From the IMG/VR virus record IMGVR_UViG_3300049215_000840, positions 1 to 37,755 of that record: 37,755 nt of DNA. One strand, 5' to 3'. Under the pieces are notes generated by a model. That model saw only the letters and a list, made by a program, of their open reading frames with translations, did no database searches and was not told the DNA's origin. Shown piece after piece: positions 5,951 through 12,705 of the stretch. The position numbers were made by a program, and so were the translations under genes. Within the stretch, counting starts at the first letter, position 1, and every line of letters begins with the position of its first letter. The DNA comes from a virus.

Positions 5951-8068
5951 TTAAAAGATCTTCGTGGCGTCGAGGTCCTCGGATTGCTGCAGTGCCTCGC
6001 GCAGCTGGGCCTTGCGGTCGCTGGCCGAGGCATCGGAGGCGATCCCGGCCGCCAGGGCGTCGGCGGCGGCCGCGTGGCGCACCTGGGCGCCCGGCGCGGC
6101 CGTGGCGAGGCGCGAGGTGATTCCGGCCCGCGGCGTCGGGTCGGCGGTCGGCGCCTGCAGCCCCCAGGCGGTCAGCTTGGCGACGTTTGCGGCCTTCATT
6201 TCCGCGAGGGCCCGGTCCTCGTCGGCGTGGCGGGCGCGCACCGGGGCGAGGACGTGCTTGGTGATCAGCCGGGTGATCTCGCCCTGCTCGATCGCGATTG
6301 CCTCGCGGTTGCGGATATCGACGGCGCCGCGGCGATTGACCGGGCCGACATAGCGGCCATCCGGCAGCGTGACGTAGAGGCGATTCGGCTGGGCGGGATC
6401 GAAGTAGCCGAGGAGGTCGGTCCCCTCCGGCAGCTTCATCGCCGGTGAGTCCGCGTCCGCGAAGGTGTAGCCCTCGGCCAGGTGGGTGAAGGTGATCTTG
6501 TGATTCTCGACCTTGCACCGCTTCGGCGTGAGGAGGAGGAGCGCGAGCGCGTGCTCGGCCGGCTTCACCCAGGAGACGCCGGCGGTCAGTCTGGCCCACC
6601 TCTCACGCGGGCTTTCACGGCGCGGCATCGGCTGCAGGTTCTGGACGATCTCGCGGGGCAGCCGGTGTGCCTGCGCCTCGGTGACGCAGCCAGACCCATC
6701 GGGGAGTGCGTAATCGAAGACCTCCTCGAAGCCTTGCATCCTGTGCTGCGTCCGGTTCTCCAAGAAGTCGAAGACCCGATGGAAGGCCGCGAGCGCATCC
6801 TCAAAATGCCAGAACGAAGTGTGCAGCTGGCTGCGCTGCTCGTCGGTCAGGCCCTCGGTTTCGAGGAGGTTCTGGGCGTAGAGGAGACGAGCCTCCAGGT
6901 CGCCGGGCTTGAGCTGGTAGGTTGCGCCCTTCTGCCCGGCGAATGCGCCGGCCTGGTTCCAGGCCGCGTTGAAGGTGCTCTCGATCCAGCCTTTCTCCCA
7001 GGGCTTGCCGCCGCGCTCGATGAAGCCGTTCGCGAGAACCTTGTCGGCCAGAAGTCCGGTCCGGGCGACCTGGACGCCGAGCAGCGCCTGGAGCATGGCC
7101 TCGACGTCCGAGCTGATGGCTGCGGTTGCGTTCTCGCAGAGGATTGTCACCCCCCAGTCCTTGGGCAGCCCGAACTCGGTGAAGATCGAATGGAGGAGCC
7201 CCTGGACGTCGGCGCGGGTGATCGCCTGCCGGCGCCCTTCATCGGTCTTGAAACGGGGTTTCAGGCCCAGGGCAACCCGCCGGCGTGTCGCGACGTCGAG
7301 CGCGAGGAGGCCGGTGCAGGTGCAGATCTCGTAGCGGCCAGTTTCCGGGTGCCGGGCTTGGACCATGATGTCGGTCTCGAAGTCGTCGATCACGATCAGC
7401 TCCAGCGGCCGGAGAGAGCTCGTGTCGCGGATCAGATGCGGCAGGTATGGCTTGGCCGCTGCCAGTCCGCGCCGCGCCAGCTTGCGCTCGGCCTTCGATG
7501 ATTGCTTCGTGTAGAGGTTGCTCTGAGACCAGCCCCGCGGAAAGAATCCGAACGGATAGCGCTCGGGCAGGTCGCGTTCGGGGAACTGGGTCTGGAAGTA
7601 GGTCGCCCAGGTGCCATATCCGGGGATCGAGACGCCGCGAGTCCACTCGTCGCGGATCTGCATCATCACCGCTCGGGCGGGATTCTCGCGCTTGTTCTGC
7701 TCGGTGCGCTTCCGGAAAAACTCGACGAACTCTGCTGGCACCGCTTCCGGGCCCTTATACTGCGGGACCAGAACGCGCCAGTCGCGCGTCTTCCTGTAGG
7801 CGTAATAGAGGGTCTTGAGGTTGCCCGCGCTGAATCCCCGGCCGGGGTATTCGATGGCGAGGCGGTGGCAAGTGGCGACGACACCGTCCTTCGAGCCTGC
7901 GATCTCCTCGAAGAGACGTATCAGCACAGCGATCCGCTGGCGCTGCTCCTCGGTCGTCTTGGTATGGAACTCCTCGTGATGGGCGAGCGGTATGATCTCG
8001 GCCAGAGCGGCCGGGATCAGCTGGGACTGCTCAGCGGGAGCTAGGGCGGAAGAGTCGGAGGAATTCAT
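5951..8068 (-). CDS. A: MuA-like DDE transposase
   Basis: A 705-aa protein, close to Mu A (663 aa). The N-terminal 200 residues are helical and basic (TTEEQRQRIAVLIRLFEEI; NLKTLYYAYRKTRDW) and fit DNA-binding subdomains. The RNase H-like catalytic core starts at 'LELIVIDDFETD' (D228/D229, first acidic position). It continues with 'LALDVATRRRVAL', then 'VTILCENATAAIS', where the second acidic position is E312 and not Asp. The third is E363 in 'GKPWEKGWIESTFN'. A beta-barrel-like domain follows (about 480-570, with 'PEGTDLLGYFDPAQPNRLYV' and 'DGRYVGPV'), then a charged C-terminus that could be the MuB/ClpX-contact region. It would carry out strand transfer of phage ends into target DNA for integration and replicative transposition. 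The end-binding sites lie outside the window. Confidence 0.92.
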   Translation of the reverse strand: MNSSDSSALAPAEQSQLIPAALAEIIPLAHHEEFHTKTTEEQRQRIAVLIRLFEEIAGSKDGVVATCHRLAIEYPGRGFSAGNLKTLYYAYRKTRDWRVLVPQYKGPEAVPAEFVEFFRKRTEQNKRENPARAVMMQIRDEWTRGVSIPGYGTWATYFQTQFPERDLPERYPFGFFPRGWSQSNLYTKQSSKAERKLARRGLAAAKPYLPHLIRDTSSLRPLELIVIDDFETDIMVQARHPETGRYEICTCTGLLALDVATRRRVALGLKPRFKTDEGRRQAITRADVQGLLHSIFTEFGLPKDWGVTILCENATAAISSDVEAMLQALLGVQVARTGLLADKVLANGFIERGGKPWEKGWIESTFNAAWNQAGAFAGQKGATYQLKPGDLEARLLYAQNLLETEGLTDEQRSQLHTSFWHFEDALAAFHRVFDFLENRTQHRMQGFEEVFDYALPDGSGCVTEAQAHRLPREIVQNLQPMPRRESPRERWARLTAGVSWVKPAEHALALLLLTPKRCKVENHKITFTHLAEGYTFADADSPAMKLPEGTDLLGYFDPAQPNRLYVTLPDGRYVGPVNRRGAVDIRNREAIAIEQGEITRLITKHVLAPVRARHADEDRALAEMKAANVAKLTAWGLQAPTADPTPRAGITSRLATAAPGAQVRHAAAADALAAGIASDASASDRKAQLREALQQSEDLDATKIF

Positions 8069-8077
8069 GGCGATGGA

Positions 8078-8767
8078 TCAGATGGAGATGGCGCCCTTCT
8101 GGCTCTTGGCCTCCTGGTAGAGCTTCTGAAACTGCGAGTAGGTGTCGGCCACGGTCTGAGCCAGCAGGTCGAGCTGCTGTGGCGGGAGGCGCATCAGTGA
8201 CTCCCGCGATGTCACGAGCGCCCGGAAGCCATCGACGCGCTCCGCGACCTCGGCGTAAAAGTCGACCTTCTGCTCAGTGGCCTCAGCCTTCGTCAGCTCG
8301 GTCTTCACTCCGACCGCCTTGATTCCGTATTTGATGAGCAGCTCATTGAGGCTCAGCTCGCCGACGAACTTGACGGCCTTCTCGACGAAGCGGCGCTGCG
8401 CTCCCTCCATCGTGTCGAGCGCGAGCTCGGTCTGGTCGCCGGGAATCGCGAGCAGCTCGGGCTTGGTGACCTTGGCCTTCTCGGCGAAGGCCAACCCCAG
8501 GCGCATGAGGTAACTCGCCCAGCGGTCTCCGAATGCGGTGATGTTCTCCTGGACCCATGGGCCGAACGTGCCATGGGGCATCGAGTGCTTGATCCTCACC
8601 AAGGCCATGCCGACGAGCAGCCCCCGGAGAGCCTCCTCGCCACGGAGGCGCCGCATTTGGATCATGCTATCGACAACCCCTTTTTGTAATCGAACCAGTT
8701 CAGATTTGTCCGCCTTCAGGTCAGCGGATGCTAAAATGGCGAGGGTCTGGACAGAGGGCTTACTCAT
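8078..8767 (-). CDS. DUF3102-like protein
   Basis: A 229-aa protein. I start it at the ATG at 8767 (MSKPSVQ), which overlaps the stop of the upstream HTH gene by 8 bp; a start 27 nt further upstream is possible. The middle has 'GMALVRIKHSMPHGTFGPWVQENI---FGDRWASYLMRLG' at about residues 53-91, the pattern of DUF3102 (G--L---K--L-HG-F--W-------R-A--Y), found in phage and plasmid proteins of unknown role. The N-terminus is helical and the C-terminal third (EQKVDFYAEVAERVDGFRAL) may be coiled. It ends 9 bp before the transposase start and is therefore probably coexpressed with it. Confidence 0.7.
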   Translation of the reverse strand: MSKPSVQTLAILASADLKADKSELVRLQKGVVDSMIQMRRLRGEEALRGLLVGMALVRIKHSMPHGTFGPWVQENITAFGDRWASYLMRLGLAFAEKAKVTKPELLAIPGDQTELALDTMEGAQRRFVEKAVKFVGELSLNELLIKYGIKAVGVKTELTKAEATEQKVDFYAEVAERVDGFRALVTSRESLMRLPPQQLDLLAQTVADTYSQFQKLYQEAKSQKGAISI

Positions 8768-9089
8768 GGGTTGAAAGGCTTGCCTGCAGCTCACGGATCA
8801 GGGCCAGCCTGACCGAACGCGGCAGCCGGCGAAGGAGGTCAGCGCTGTGGGCTAGCGGACCGCTGAGCCGGCGGATGACGTAGTCGCGATAGCATTCGAC
8901 CGGGACCCTCGCGCAGCGCCGGGCAGTGCCTGACGCTCTGAGGTCGAGGACGACCAAAGCGCCGGTGTCGATCTCACCGAACAGGTGGCGCTCACTCACT
9001 CCAAGTCGCTCCGCGATCTCGCGGACTAGCACGGTTGACCGGCCGGGAAAATCCAACGAGGCGAAGAACTGGAGCTGCTCGGCGACCAT
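8760..9089 (-). CDS. Excisionase-like HTH protein
   Basis: A 109-aa protein with the helix-turn-helix 'VREIAERLGVSERHLFGEIDTGAL' at about residues 22-45, followed by a basic strand region 'RRCARVPVECYRDYVIRRLSG'. This is the MerR/excisionase-family layout, in which a wing binds DNA and ends in 'RVP---Y-D-V---L'. It lies between the Ner-like regulator and the transposase. In Mu-type phages such small DNA-binding proteins assist transposition or early control. The next gene's ATG overlaps its stop by 8 bp. Confidence 0.7.
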   Translation of the reverse strand: MVAEQLQFFASLDFPGRSTVLVREIAERLGVSERHLFGEIDTGALVVLDLRASGTARRCARVPVECYRDYVIRRLSGPLAHSADLLRRLPRSVRLALIRELQASLSTHE

Positions 9090-9093
9090 GGCG

Positions 9094-9312
9094 TCAGTTC
9101 GTGTTGCGCCTGAAGTTCAAGAGCAGCTGTCCGGCTCGATCGTCGATCGCCTCAAGCTCGTCGGCCAGGTCTGTCAGCTGCTTGAATTCCTGAGACCGGC
9201 CTGGGAAAATAGACGCGAGCGCTCGATAGAGGCGGACCCGTTTCGCGGCCGACTCGCCGGTTGCCCGGTCGAGCACAAAGTCTGCGAGGGCCTGGTGAGC
9301 CGGATCGATCAT
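9094..9312 (-). CDS. Small hypothetical early protein
   Basis: A 72-aa helical protein starting MIDPAHQALADFVLDRAT at the ATG at 9312, whose ATGA overlaps the stop of the Ner-like gene. Upstream residues in the same frame are Pro/Asp-rich and are a shadow of that gene. It ends ELEAIDDRAGQLLLNFRRNTN, 4 bp before the HTH gene. No family is recognised. Confidence 0.55.
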   Translation of the reverse strand: MIDPAHQALADFVLDRATGESAAKRVRLYRALASIFPGRSQEFKQLTDLADELEAIDDRAGQLLLNFRRNTN

Positions 9313-9494
9313 GCTAGGACCCTCCGGATCGCTTCCTTGGCCCGCGGGAACCGATCGGTGTTTATCGCCGTGCTGACGGTCGTCCGGTGGCGGCGGATCC
9401 GGATAGCCAGATCGGTTACCGTCATGCGGCGCTTCCACAGGCGGGTCTTCACCCACAAGGGAAACTCTTGATTATCGATCGGGGTTGTGCTCAC
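9309..9494 (-). CDS. Ner/Cro-like early regulator
   Basis: A 61-aa protein if it starts at the GTG at 9494; a TTG at 9503 would add three residues. The body 'FPLWVKTRLWKRRMTVTDLAIRIRRHRTTVSTAINTDR' is a lambda-Cro/HTH domain: the first helix lies before 'MTVTDLA', the recognition helix is around 'HRTTVSTAIN', and the end is basic (RAKEAIRRVLA). Mu Ner, a small repressor that turns down early transcription, sits in the same place as first gene of the early operon and divergent from the main repressor. Either start lies inside the palindromic operator candidate, so the leader must be very short. A GATAAT at 9476-9471 is in coding sequence and is not assigned as a promoter. Confidence 0.7.
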   Translation of the reverse strand: MSTTPIDNQEFPLWVKTRLWKRRMTVTDLAIRIRRHRTTVSTAINTDRFPRAKEAIRRVLA

Positions 9495-9520
9495 TCTGGT
9501 CAACGGACGTTGACCAAAGT
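9493..9520. promoter_or_regulatory. Divergent operator palindrome
   Basis: A 28-bp near-perfect inverted repeat: arms ACTCTGGTCAAC (9493-9504) and GTTGACCAAAGT (9509-9520) around GGAC. The inner 8 bp of each arm are perfectly complementary and 11 of 12 positions match overall. It sits exactly between the divergent Ner-like and repressor genes. Each arm contains TTGACC, which resembles a -35 box, on opposite strands. I infer that it is the operator for the repressor and/or the Ner-like protein that decides early transcription. Confidence 0.65.
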
Positions 9521-9542
9521 AAGCAAACAGTCAATAGGTAAA

Positions 9543-10058
9543 GTGGGAAAAGTAAGCACTGCATCGCAAACTTCGCGGGCTCTCAGGAAAGCCCTCGGAG
9601 GTATCACGCAGGCCGAACTCGCCGCTCGGCTTCTGATCTCCCGCAACTACGTTTCGCAACTTGAGGCCGGCCTGAAGGAGCCGTCCGACCGCCTGCTCTT
9701 GCAGATGGAGCTGATGCTTACAAAAGCAACTTCCCGACCATCGGCCAACCGGGACACCGAATCGAGCGGCATGGTTCGAGAAGACCCAATCAGCGCTGAC
9801 CAGTTGCGAGCGGAGTTGAGGGCGAAGGTCGAGCGGGCGATCGCCTGGGCCGGCGACCAGGTCGATCGCCTCGGATGGTTGAATGTTCAAGCCGATATAT
9901 CATTCCGCGTCGGGGCCAATATAAGCCCCCTGCCGGGCGCCGGCCATCTTTCCCCGGAGATCCTGAAAACAGTCGAGGAGTCGGAGCGCTTGGCCAAAGA
10001 GTTTCATCGGCAACAAGGCAAAGGACCAGGCAGTGCCGGTGGATCGATAGCCTCATGA
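9543..10058 (+). CDS. XRE-type phage repressor
   Basis: A 171-aa protein from the GTG at 9543. A TTG at 9510 inside the palindrome would add 11 residues, and AGG lies about 5 nt before the GTG. The HTH is at about residues 12-50: 'ALRKALGGITQAELAARLLISRNYVSQLEAGLKEPS', a textbook Cro/C1 domain with the 'QAELA-----S--YVS--E-G' signature. The C-terminal part (LRAELRAKVERAIAWAGDQV and on) is helical and would be the oligomerisation part. There is no S24 peptidase motif, so induction by RecA-type autocleavage is unlikely. It is divergent from the early operon, as expected for a Mu c-type lysogeny repressor. Its stop overlaps a weak ATG ORF. Confidence 0.8.
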   Translation: MGKVSTASQTSRALRKALGGITQAELAARLLISRNYVSQLEAGLKEPSDRLLLQMELMLTKATSRPSANRDTESSGMVREDPISADQLRAELRAKVERAIAWAGDQVDRLGWLNVQADISFRVGANISPLPGAGHLSPEILKTVEESERLAKEFHRQQGKGPGSAGGSIAS

Positions 10059-10343
10059 CTCGGGCAAATTCGATCTCAGGCAGCAGATCCGGCAGGCCCG
10101 GCCGCTCTGGGTCCCCTCAATCTCTGCGATCAGATAAAGCAGCAGCTGACGCAGATCCTGCTTTGAACGGGCAGAATGGGCGGCCACGCGAAGCGGCTGG
10201 GTGGGGAGAGTTGGAAAGCGGACCAGCGCTGACCCTTCCGCCGTTTGAGGAAGCATAGCGGATCGGGAGGTCCCGATCCGAAGACGCCATAAACTGGAGA
10301 TCAATTTCGGATATTACGCACTGCATCAAAACCAAAGACACCC
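10059..10343. other. Region between repressor and first late gene
   Basis: 285 bp without a convincing gene. Two weak readings exist. One is a 67-aa plus-strand frame from the ATG at 10055 (ATGA overlap with the repressor stop), which is Gly/Ser/Arg-rich and unlikely. The other is a 67-aa minus-strand frame at 10256-10053 that ends 'LLLYLIAEIEGTQSGRACRICCLRSN' and looks slightly more protein-like. The region also contains the hairpin at 10259-10280. The late promoter is probably here, but no clear -35/-10 pair can be assigned. Confidence 0.4.
10259..10280. terminator. 22-bp perfect hairpin downstream of repressor
   Basis: Arms CGGATCGGGA (10259-10268) and TCCCGATCCG (10271-10280) with a 2-bp centre; in RNA this is a 9-bp stem with a tetraloop. 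There is no T-run after it. It lies 200 bp past the repressor and 64 bp before the first lipoprotein gene, so it could terminate the repressor transcript or be an operator for the late or lipoprotein promoter. Confidence 0.5.
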
Positions 10344-10718
10344 ATGAGATACCCCTCGATTGTGATCGCCGCACTCGTTGCGGCCCTGTTTGCCGGCTGC
10401 GCCTCTGTGGGCACCGAGATGAACCTCGCCCAGGTGAGCCAGATCAAGAAAGGTGTGACGACCCGCGCCCAGGTCGAACAGCTCTTCGGAAAGCCGATGT
10501 CGGTCTCTCTCATGCCCGACGGCAAAGTCATGGCCCTTTGGTTCTATACCAAGGCAAGCAGCAACGCCGAGAACTTCATTCCCGTCGTGAACCTGGTCCA
10601 GACCAAGATCGATACCCAGACCCAGACGCTGCAGGTATATTTCGACGCATCCGGGGTCGTCGAAAACTTTACGACCAACGAGGCATCCTCGGCAGTAAAA
10701 GCCGGCTTGGCCAATTGA
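10344..10718 (+). CDS. SmpA/OmlA (BamE)-like lipoprotein
   Basis: A 124-aa lipoprotein. The signal peptide MRYPSIVIAALVAALFAGC gives lipobox L-F-A-G-C with C19 as the lipidated residue. The mature part has the SmpA/OmlA signature 'LAQVSQIKKGVTTRAQVEQLFGKPMSV' (about 29-55: I--G-T---V---FG-P) followed by strands 'MALWFYTKAS' and 'LQVYFDASGVVENF'. BamE belongs to the outer-membrane beta-barrel assembly complex. Small stand-alone copies also occur in phages, where they could change the host surface, for example in superinfection exclusion. It is preceded by an A/C-rich leader with no Shine-Dalgarno sequence. It may be a lysogenic-conversion gene with its own control. Confidence 0.8.
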   Translation: MRYPSIVIAALVAALFAGCASVGTEMNLAQVSQIKKGVTTRAQVEQLFGKPMSVSLMPDGKVMALWFYTKASSNAENFIPVVNLVQTKIDTQTQTLQVYFDASGVVENFTTNEASSAVKAGLAN

Positions 10719-10724
10719 CCGCGC

Positions 10725-10837
10725 GGCCAAATCCGCACTAGTGCGAATTTGAACCAAGAGCAGTTTTCAGCCGGCCTAGGCTATCCCTGCGCTCTGAAAC
10801 TGGGCATCGGCCAAATCCGCACCACTGCGAATTCGCA
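10725..10837. promoter_or_regulatory. Two palindromic boxes spaced exactly 84 bp
   Basis: Box 1 (10725-10749) and box 2 (10809-10833) share GGCCAAATCCGCAC followed, two or three bases later, by TGCGAATT. Box 1 holds the perfect 12-bp palindrome CGCACTAGTGCG (10734-10745). Box 2 runs into the perfect palindrome TGCGAATTCGCA (10826-10837), followed by CTAAAA. The start-to-start distance of 84 bp is eight helical turns. The boxes lie in a non-coding gap between the lipoprotein gene and the small-gene cluster, so a late activator or operator pair is a reasonable inference. Confidence 0.6.
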
Positions 10838-10918
10838 CTAAAAGGCGGAACTGGCTGAATTGACCGGGCGGGAGGGTAACACCCCCCTTGGCTTTTCTGC
10901 GAAACTGTGCGGCATCAG

Positions 10919-11149
10919 ATGCCGCCAGCCCCGGAATGTCGATCCGAAAGCCCGTCCGCGCCGCCCGTCTTTGACGCCCTGGCGACGGCCGTCGGCGTGT
11001 CAGGGGGTAAGGTTCACTGCACGGTCAGCGTGCATCAAAAGAAGCGCCTGACGGTGGCTCTAAGCCCCCGGCTTGCCCGCGATACTGGCGAGGATCTCAA
11101 GCGGGCTGCCAGGTCGATGGGCCGGCGCGGGAGGAAGCCTGGCTCGTGA
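10919..11149 (+). CDS. Small hypothetical protein
   Basis: A 76-aa protein from the ATG at 10919; a GTG at 10907 would give 80 aa. The N-terminus is Pro/Ser-rich. The second half 'GGKVHCTVSVHQKKRLTVALSPRLARDTGEDLKRAARSMGRRGR' is basic. The main support is that its TGA overlaps the GTG of the next gene (GTGA), the coupling used repeatedly in this genome. No family is recognised. It is the first gene after the palindromic boxes. Confidence 0.4.
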   Translation: MPPAPECRSESPSAPPVFDALATAVGVSGGKVHCTVSVHQKKRLTVALSPRLARDTGEDLKRAARSMGRRGRKPGS

Positions 11150-11472
11150 AATTCCCCGGTCTCAAGCAGGTCATGCTTTGGACCTCGGCCGCGGGCCAGG
11201 TCTTCGCGAACGGCTTTCTCCATGGGCTGCCGGCCGGGCTGGCGGCCGGATCGGCAGTCCTGAAGGCGACGAGGAACGCCCATTTCGCAGTCTATGCCGG
11301 ATTGGGGGCTGCCCTGACGAATGCCGGCAAGCGCGTTCTGGTCTGGTCGGATGCCAACCCGATTCCGAACCCCTTTCCCGGCTGGGTGACTCCGGCCGAT
11401 TCCGTCACCCCAGGCCCGGCTGCGGCCGGCCCTGGGCCATCGCCCTCGTCGGGGCCTGTTCAACCCGCCTGA
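11146..11472 (+). CDS. Small hydrophobic phage protein
   Basis: A 108-aa protein from a GTG start coupled to the gene before. Residues 6-60 are Gly/Ala-rich and moderately hydrophobic (VMLWTSAAGQVFANGFLHGLPAG, then HFAVYAGLGAALTNAG) and could form one or two membrane helices. A Pro-rich tail follows (PNPFPGWVTPADSV, then PGPAAAGPGPSPSSGP). The neighbours are lipoproteins, so an envelope function such as a holin is possible, but the hydrophobic stretches are short and broken by charged or polar residues. No family is recognised. Confidence 0.5.
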   Translation: MKFPGLKQVMLWTSAAGQVFANGFLHGLPAGLAAGSAVLKATRNAHFAVYAGLGAALTNAGKRVLVWSDANPIPNPFPGWVTPADSVTPGPAAAGPGPSPSSGPVQPA

Positions 11473-11474
11473 TC

Positions 11475-12068
11475 ATGAAGAAAATCCTCGTATCGATCAT
11501 CGCTCTCGGCCTCGCCGGCTGCGCTTCAGTCCCGTCCTCGACAACGTCGGCGCCGGCGGCCGCCTCAACGTCCGCTCCGTCGCCGCTCGTCTTGGCGCTG
11601 GAAAACCCGAACAATATCGGCAAGGCCACGCAAGCCGGGGTGCAGTTGGCAGCGACCGCATTTCTCGCCCGCAATCCGACGTATGCCGCCGAATTGGACG
11701 CGGCCGCCGATGCCCTCCTGGTGTTCGCAGCCGGCAGTCCCTCGACCGTCTCGCAGGCCGACATCGCCTCGGTCCTGGCCAAGACCTCGATCAGCACGAC
11801 GACCCAGACCGAGGTCGCGAGCTATGCGACCTCCGCCCAGAGTCTCTTCGAGAGCAGCTTCAATGTCAGCTTTCCAACGCTGAAGCCGAATTACGCGATC
11901 TATTTGGACGCCGTCGCGAACGGCCTCTTTGGCGCGACCGGAAAGACCTCCTCGGAGGTGACGCTCCCGGTCATTCCCTGGCCGCCGGCGCCCGCGCCGG
12001 CCGCGGCCTCCCCGGCGTCTGCACCAGTTCCCGCGCAGACCGACGCGATCGAAGTCCCGGCCTCCTGA
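11475..12068 (+). CDS. Lipoprotein of unknown function
   Basis: A 197-aa lipoprotein from the ATG at 11475, 2 bp after the stop of the previous gene. Signal peptide MKKILVSIIALGLAGC has lipobox G-L-A-G-C with C16 lipidated. A Ser/Thr/Ala-rich linker follows. Then comes a helical domain: 'NNIGKATQAGVQLAATAFLARNPTYAAELDAAADALLVFA', 'STVSQADIASVLAKTS', and 'PNYAIYLDAVANGLFGATG'. The tail is Pro/Ala-rich (PWPPAPAPAAASPASAPVP). The middle domain repeats a helix-turn-helix pattern with 'Y---LDA-A--L' twice. It is probably anchored to an outer membrane. The function is unknown; superinfection exclusion or lysis are candidates from context only. Confidence 0.7.
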   Translation: MKKILVSIIALGLAGCASVPSSTTSAPAAASTSAPSPLVLALENPNNIGKATQAGVQLAATAFLARNPTYAAELDAAADALLVFAAGSPSTVSQADIASVLAKTSISTTTQTEVASYATSAQSLFESSFNVSFPTLKPNYAIYLDAVANGLFGATGKTSSEVTLPVIPWPPAPAPAAASPASAPVPAQTDAIEVPAS

Positions 12069-12069
12069 C

Positions 12070-12276
12070 ATGTTCTTGGGATTCATAGCCTTCCTCAAGT
12101 CCCTCTTCGGCGCGGCCCAGGCGGTCTCGCAGGAAGTGAAGCAGCGCGACGCCGAGAACAATTCCCCGGCCATGCAGGCGAACGCTGCGGCATCGACCGA
12201 CGCCTCGGCTGCCAAACAGGCCGCGGCCGATGTCGCCAACCCAAACCCGGCCAATTTCGAGAAGGACATCTCGTGA
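12070..12276 (+). CDS. Small protein with N-terminal hydrophobic helix
   Basis: A 68-aa protein. Residues 1-14 (MFLGFIAFLKSLFG) form a short hydrophobic or amphipathic helix, and the rest is a polar Ala/Gln/Asp-rich helix (VSQEVKQRDAENNSPAMQAN). It starts 1 bp after the lipoprotein stop and its TGA overlaps the GTG of the next gene, so it belongs to the same translational chain. No family is recognised. Confidence 0.55.
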   Translation: MFLGFIAFLKSLFGAAQAVSQEVKQRDAENNSPAMQANAAASTDASAAKQAAADVANPNPANFEKDIS

Positions 12277-12692
12277 TCATACACCTGACCTTGGTGCTCC
12301 TGTTTGTCGCCAGCGCCATCGCCGCTGTTTGGAGAACTCCGCCCGGCGGATACACGCGAGCGCCGTTCACGTTCTTCGCGTTCGTCTTTCTCGTCGGGGC
12401 CCTTTTAACGGGCTGCTCGACCGTCACCCCGAAGTTGCTGCCGCCCCCCGCAGCGGCCGCCCAGACCGTGACGAAGGTCTCTGGCGGTTTCATCATTACC
12501 GCCGAGCAACGCGACAAATACAACGCGCTCATCGCGCTCGGCTATGGGACGCCAGCGCATCATATCCTGCCGGCCTTGAAAAAGGACGACGGGCTCAAGC
12601 CGCTGACCTCGTCGACCTGGTGGATCGACGACGAACACGCCACAGATTTCGCGGAGATGAATCTGCTCTTCCGCTCCGGCATCAAACCCTGA
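12273..12692 (+). CDS. Two-TM protein with internal lipobox
   Basis: A 139-aa protein with a GTG start coupled to the previous stop. The first hydrophobic helix is LTLVLLFVASAIAAVW (5-20). A second, APFTFFAFVFLVGALLTGC, ends in a good lipobox (L-L-T-G-C, C48). No ATG, GTG or TTG lies between the two helices in this frame, so the lipobox cannot simply be an internal signal peptide with its own start. The soluble part has 'VSGGFIITAEQRDKYNALIALGYG' and 'STWWIDDEHATDFAEM'. It could be a membrane lipoprotein with a cytosolic or periplasmic first helix, or a modified outer spanin. The function is unassigned. Confidence 0.6.
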   Translation: MIIHLTLVLLFVASAIAAVWRTPPGGYTRAPFTFFAFVFLVGALLTGCSTVTPKLLPPPAAAAQTVTKVSGGFIITAEQRDKYNALIALGYGTPAHHILPALKKDDGLKPLTSSTWWIDDEHATDFAEMNLLFRSGIKP

Positions 12693-12705
12693 CCTTCACT
12701 CGCCG

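Noticed and set aside
11073-11474. Long upstream extension of the 11475 lipoprotein
   Set aside because: The extension is Arg/Gly-rich and a shadow of the 11146 gene; the lipoprotein signal peptide starts exactly at the ATG at 11475.
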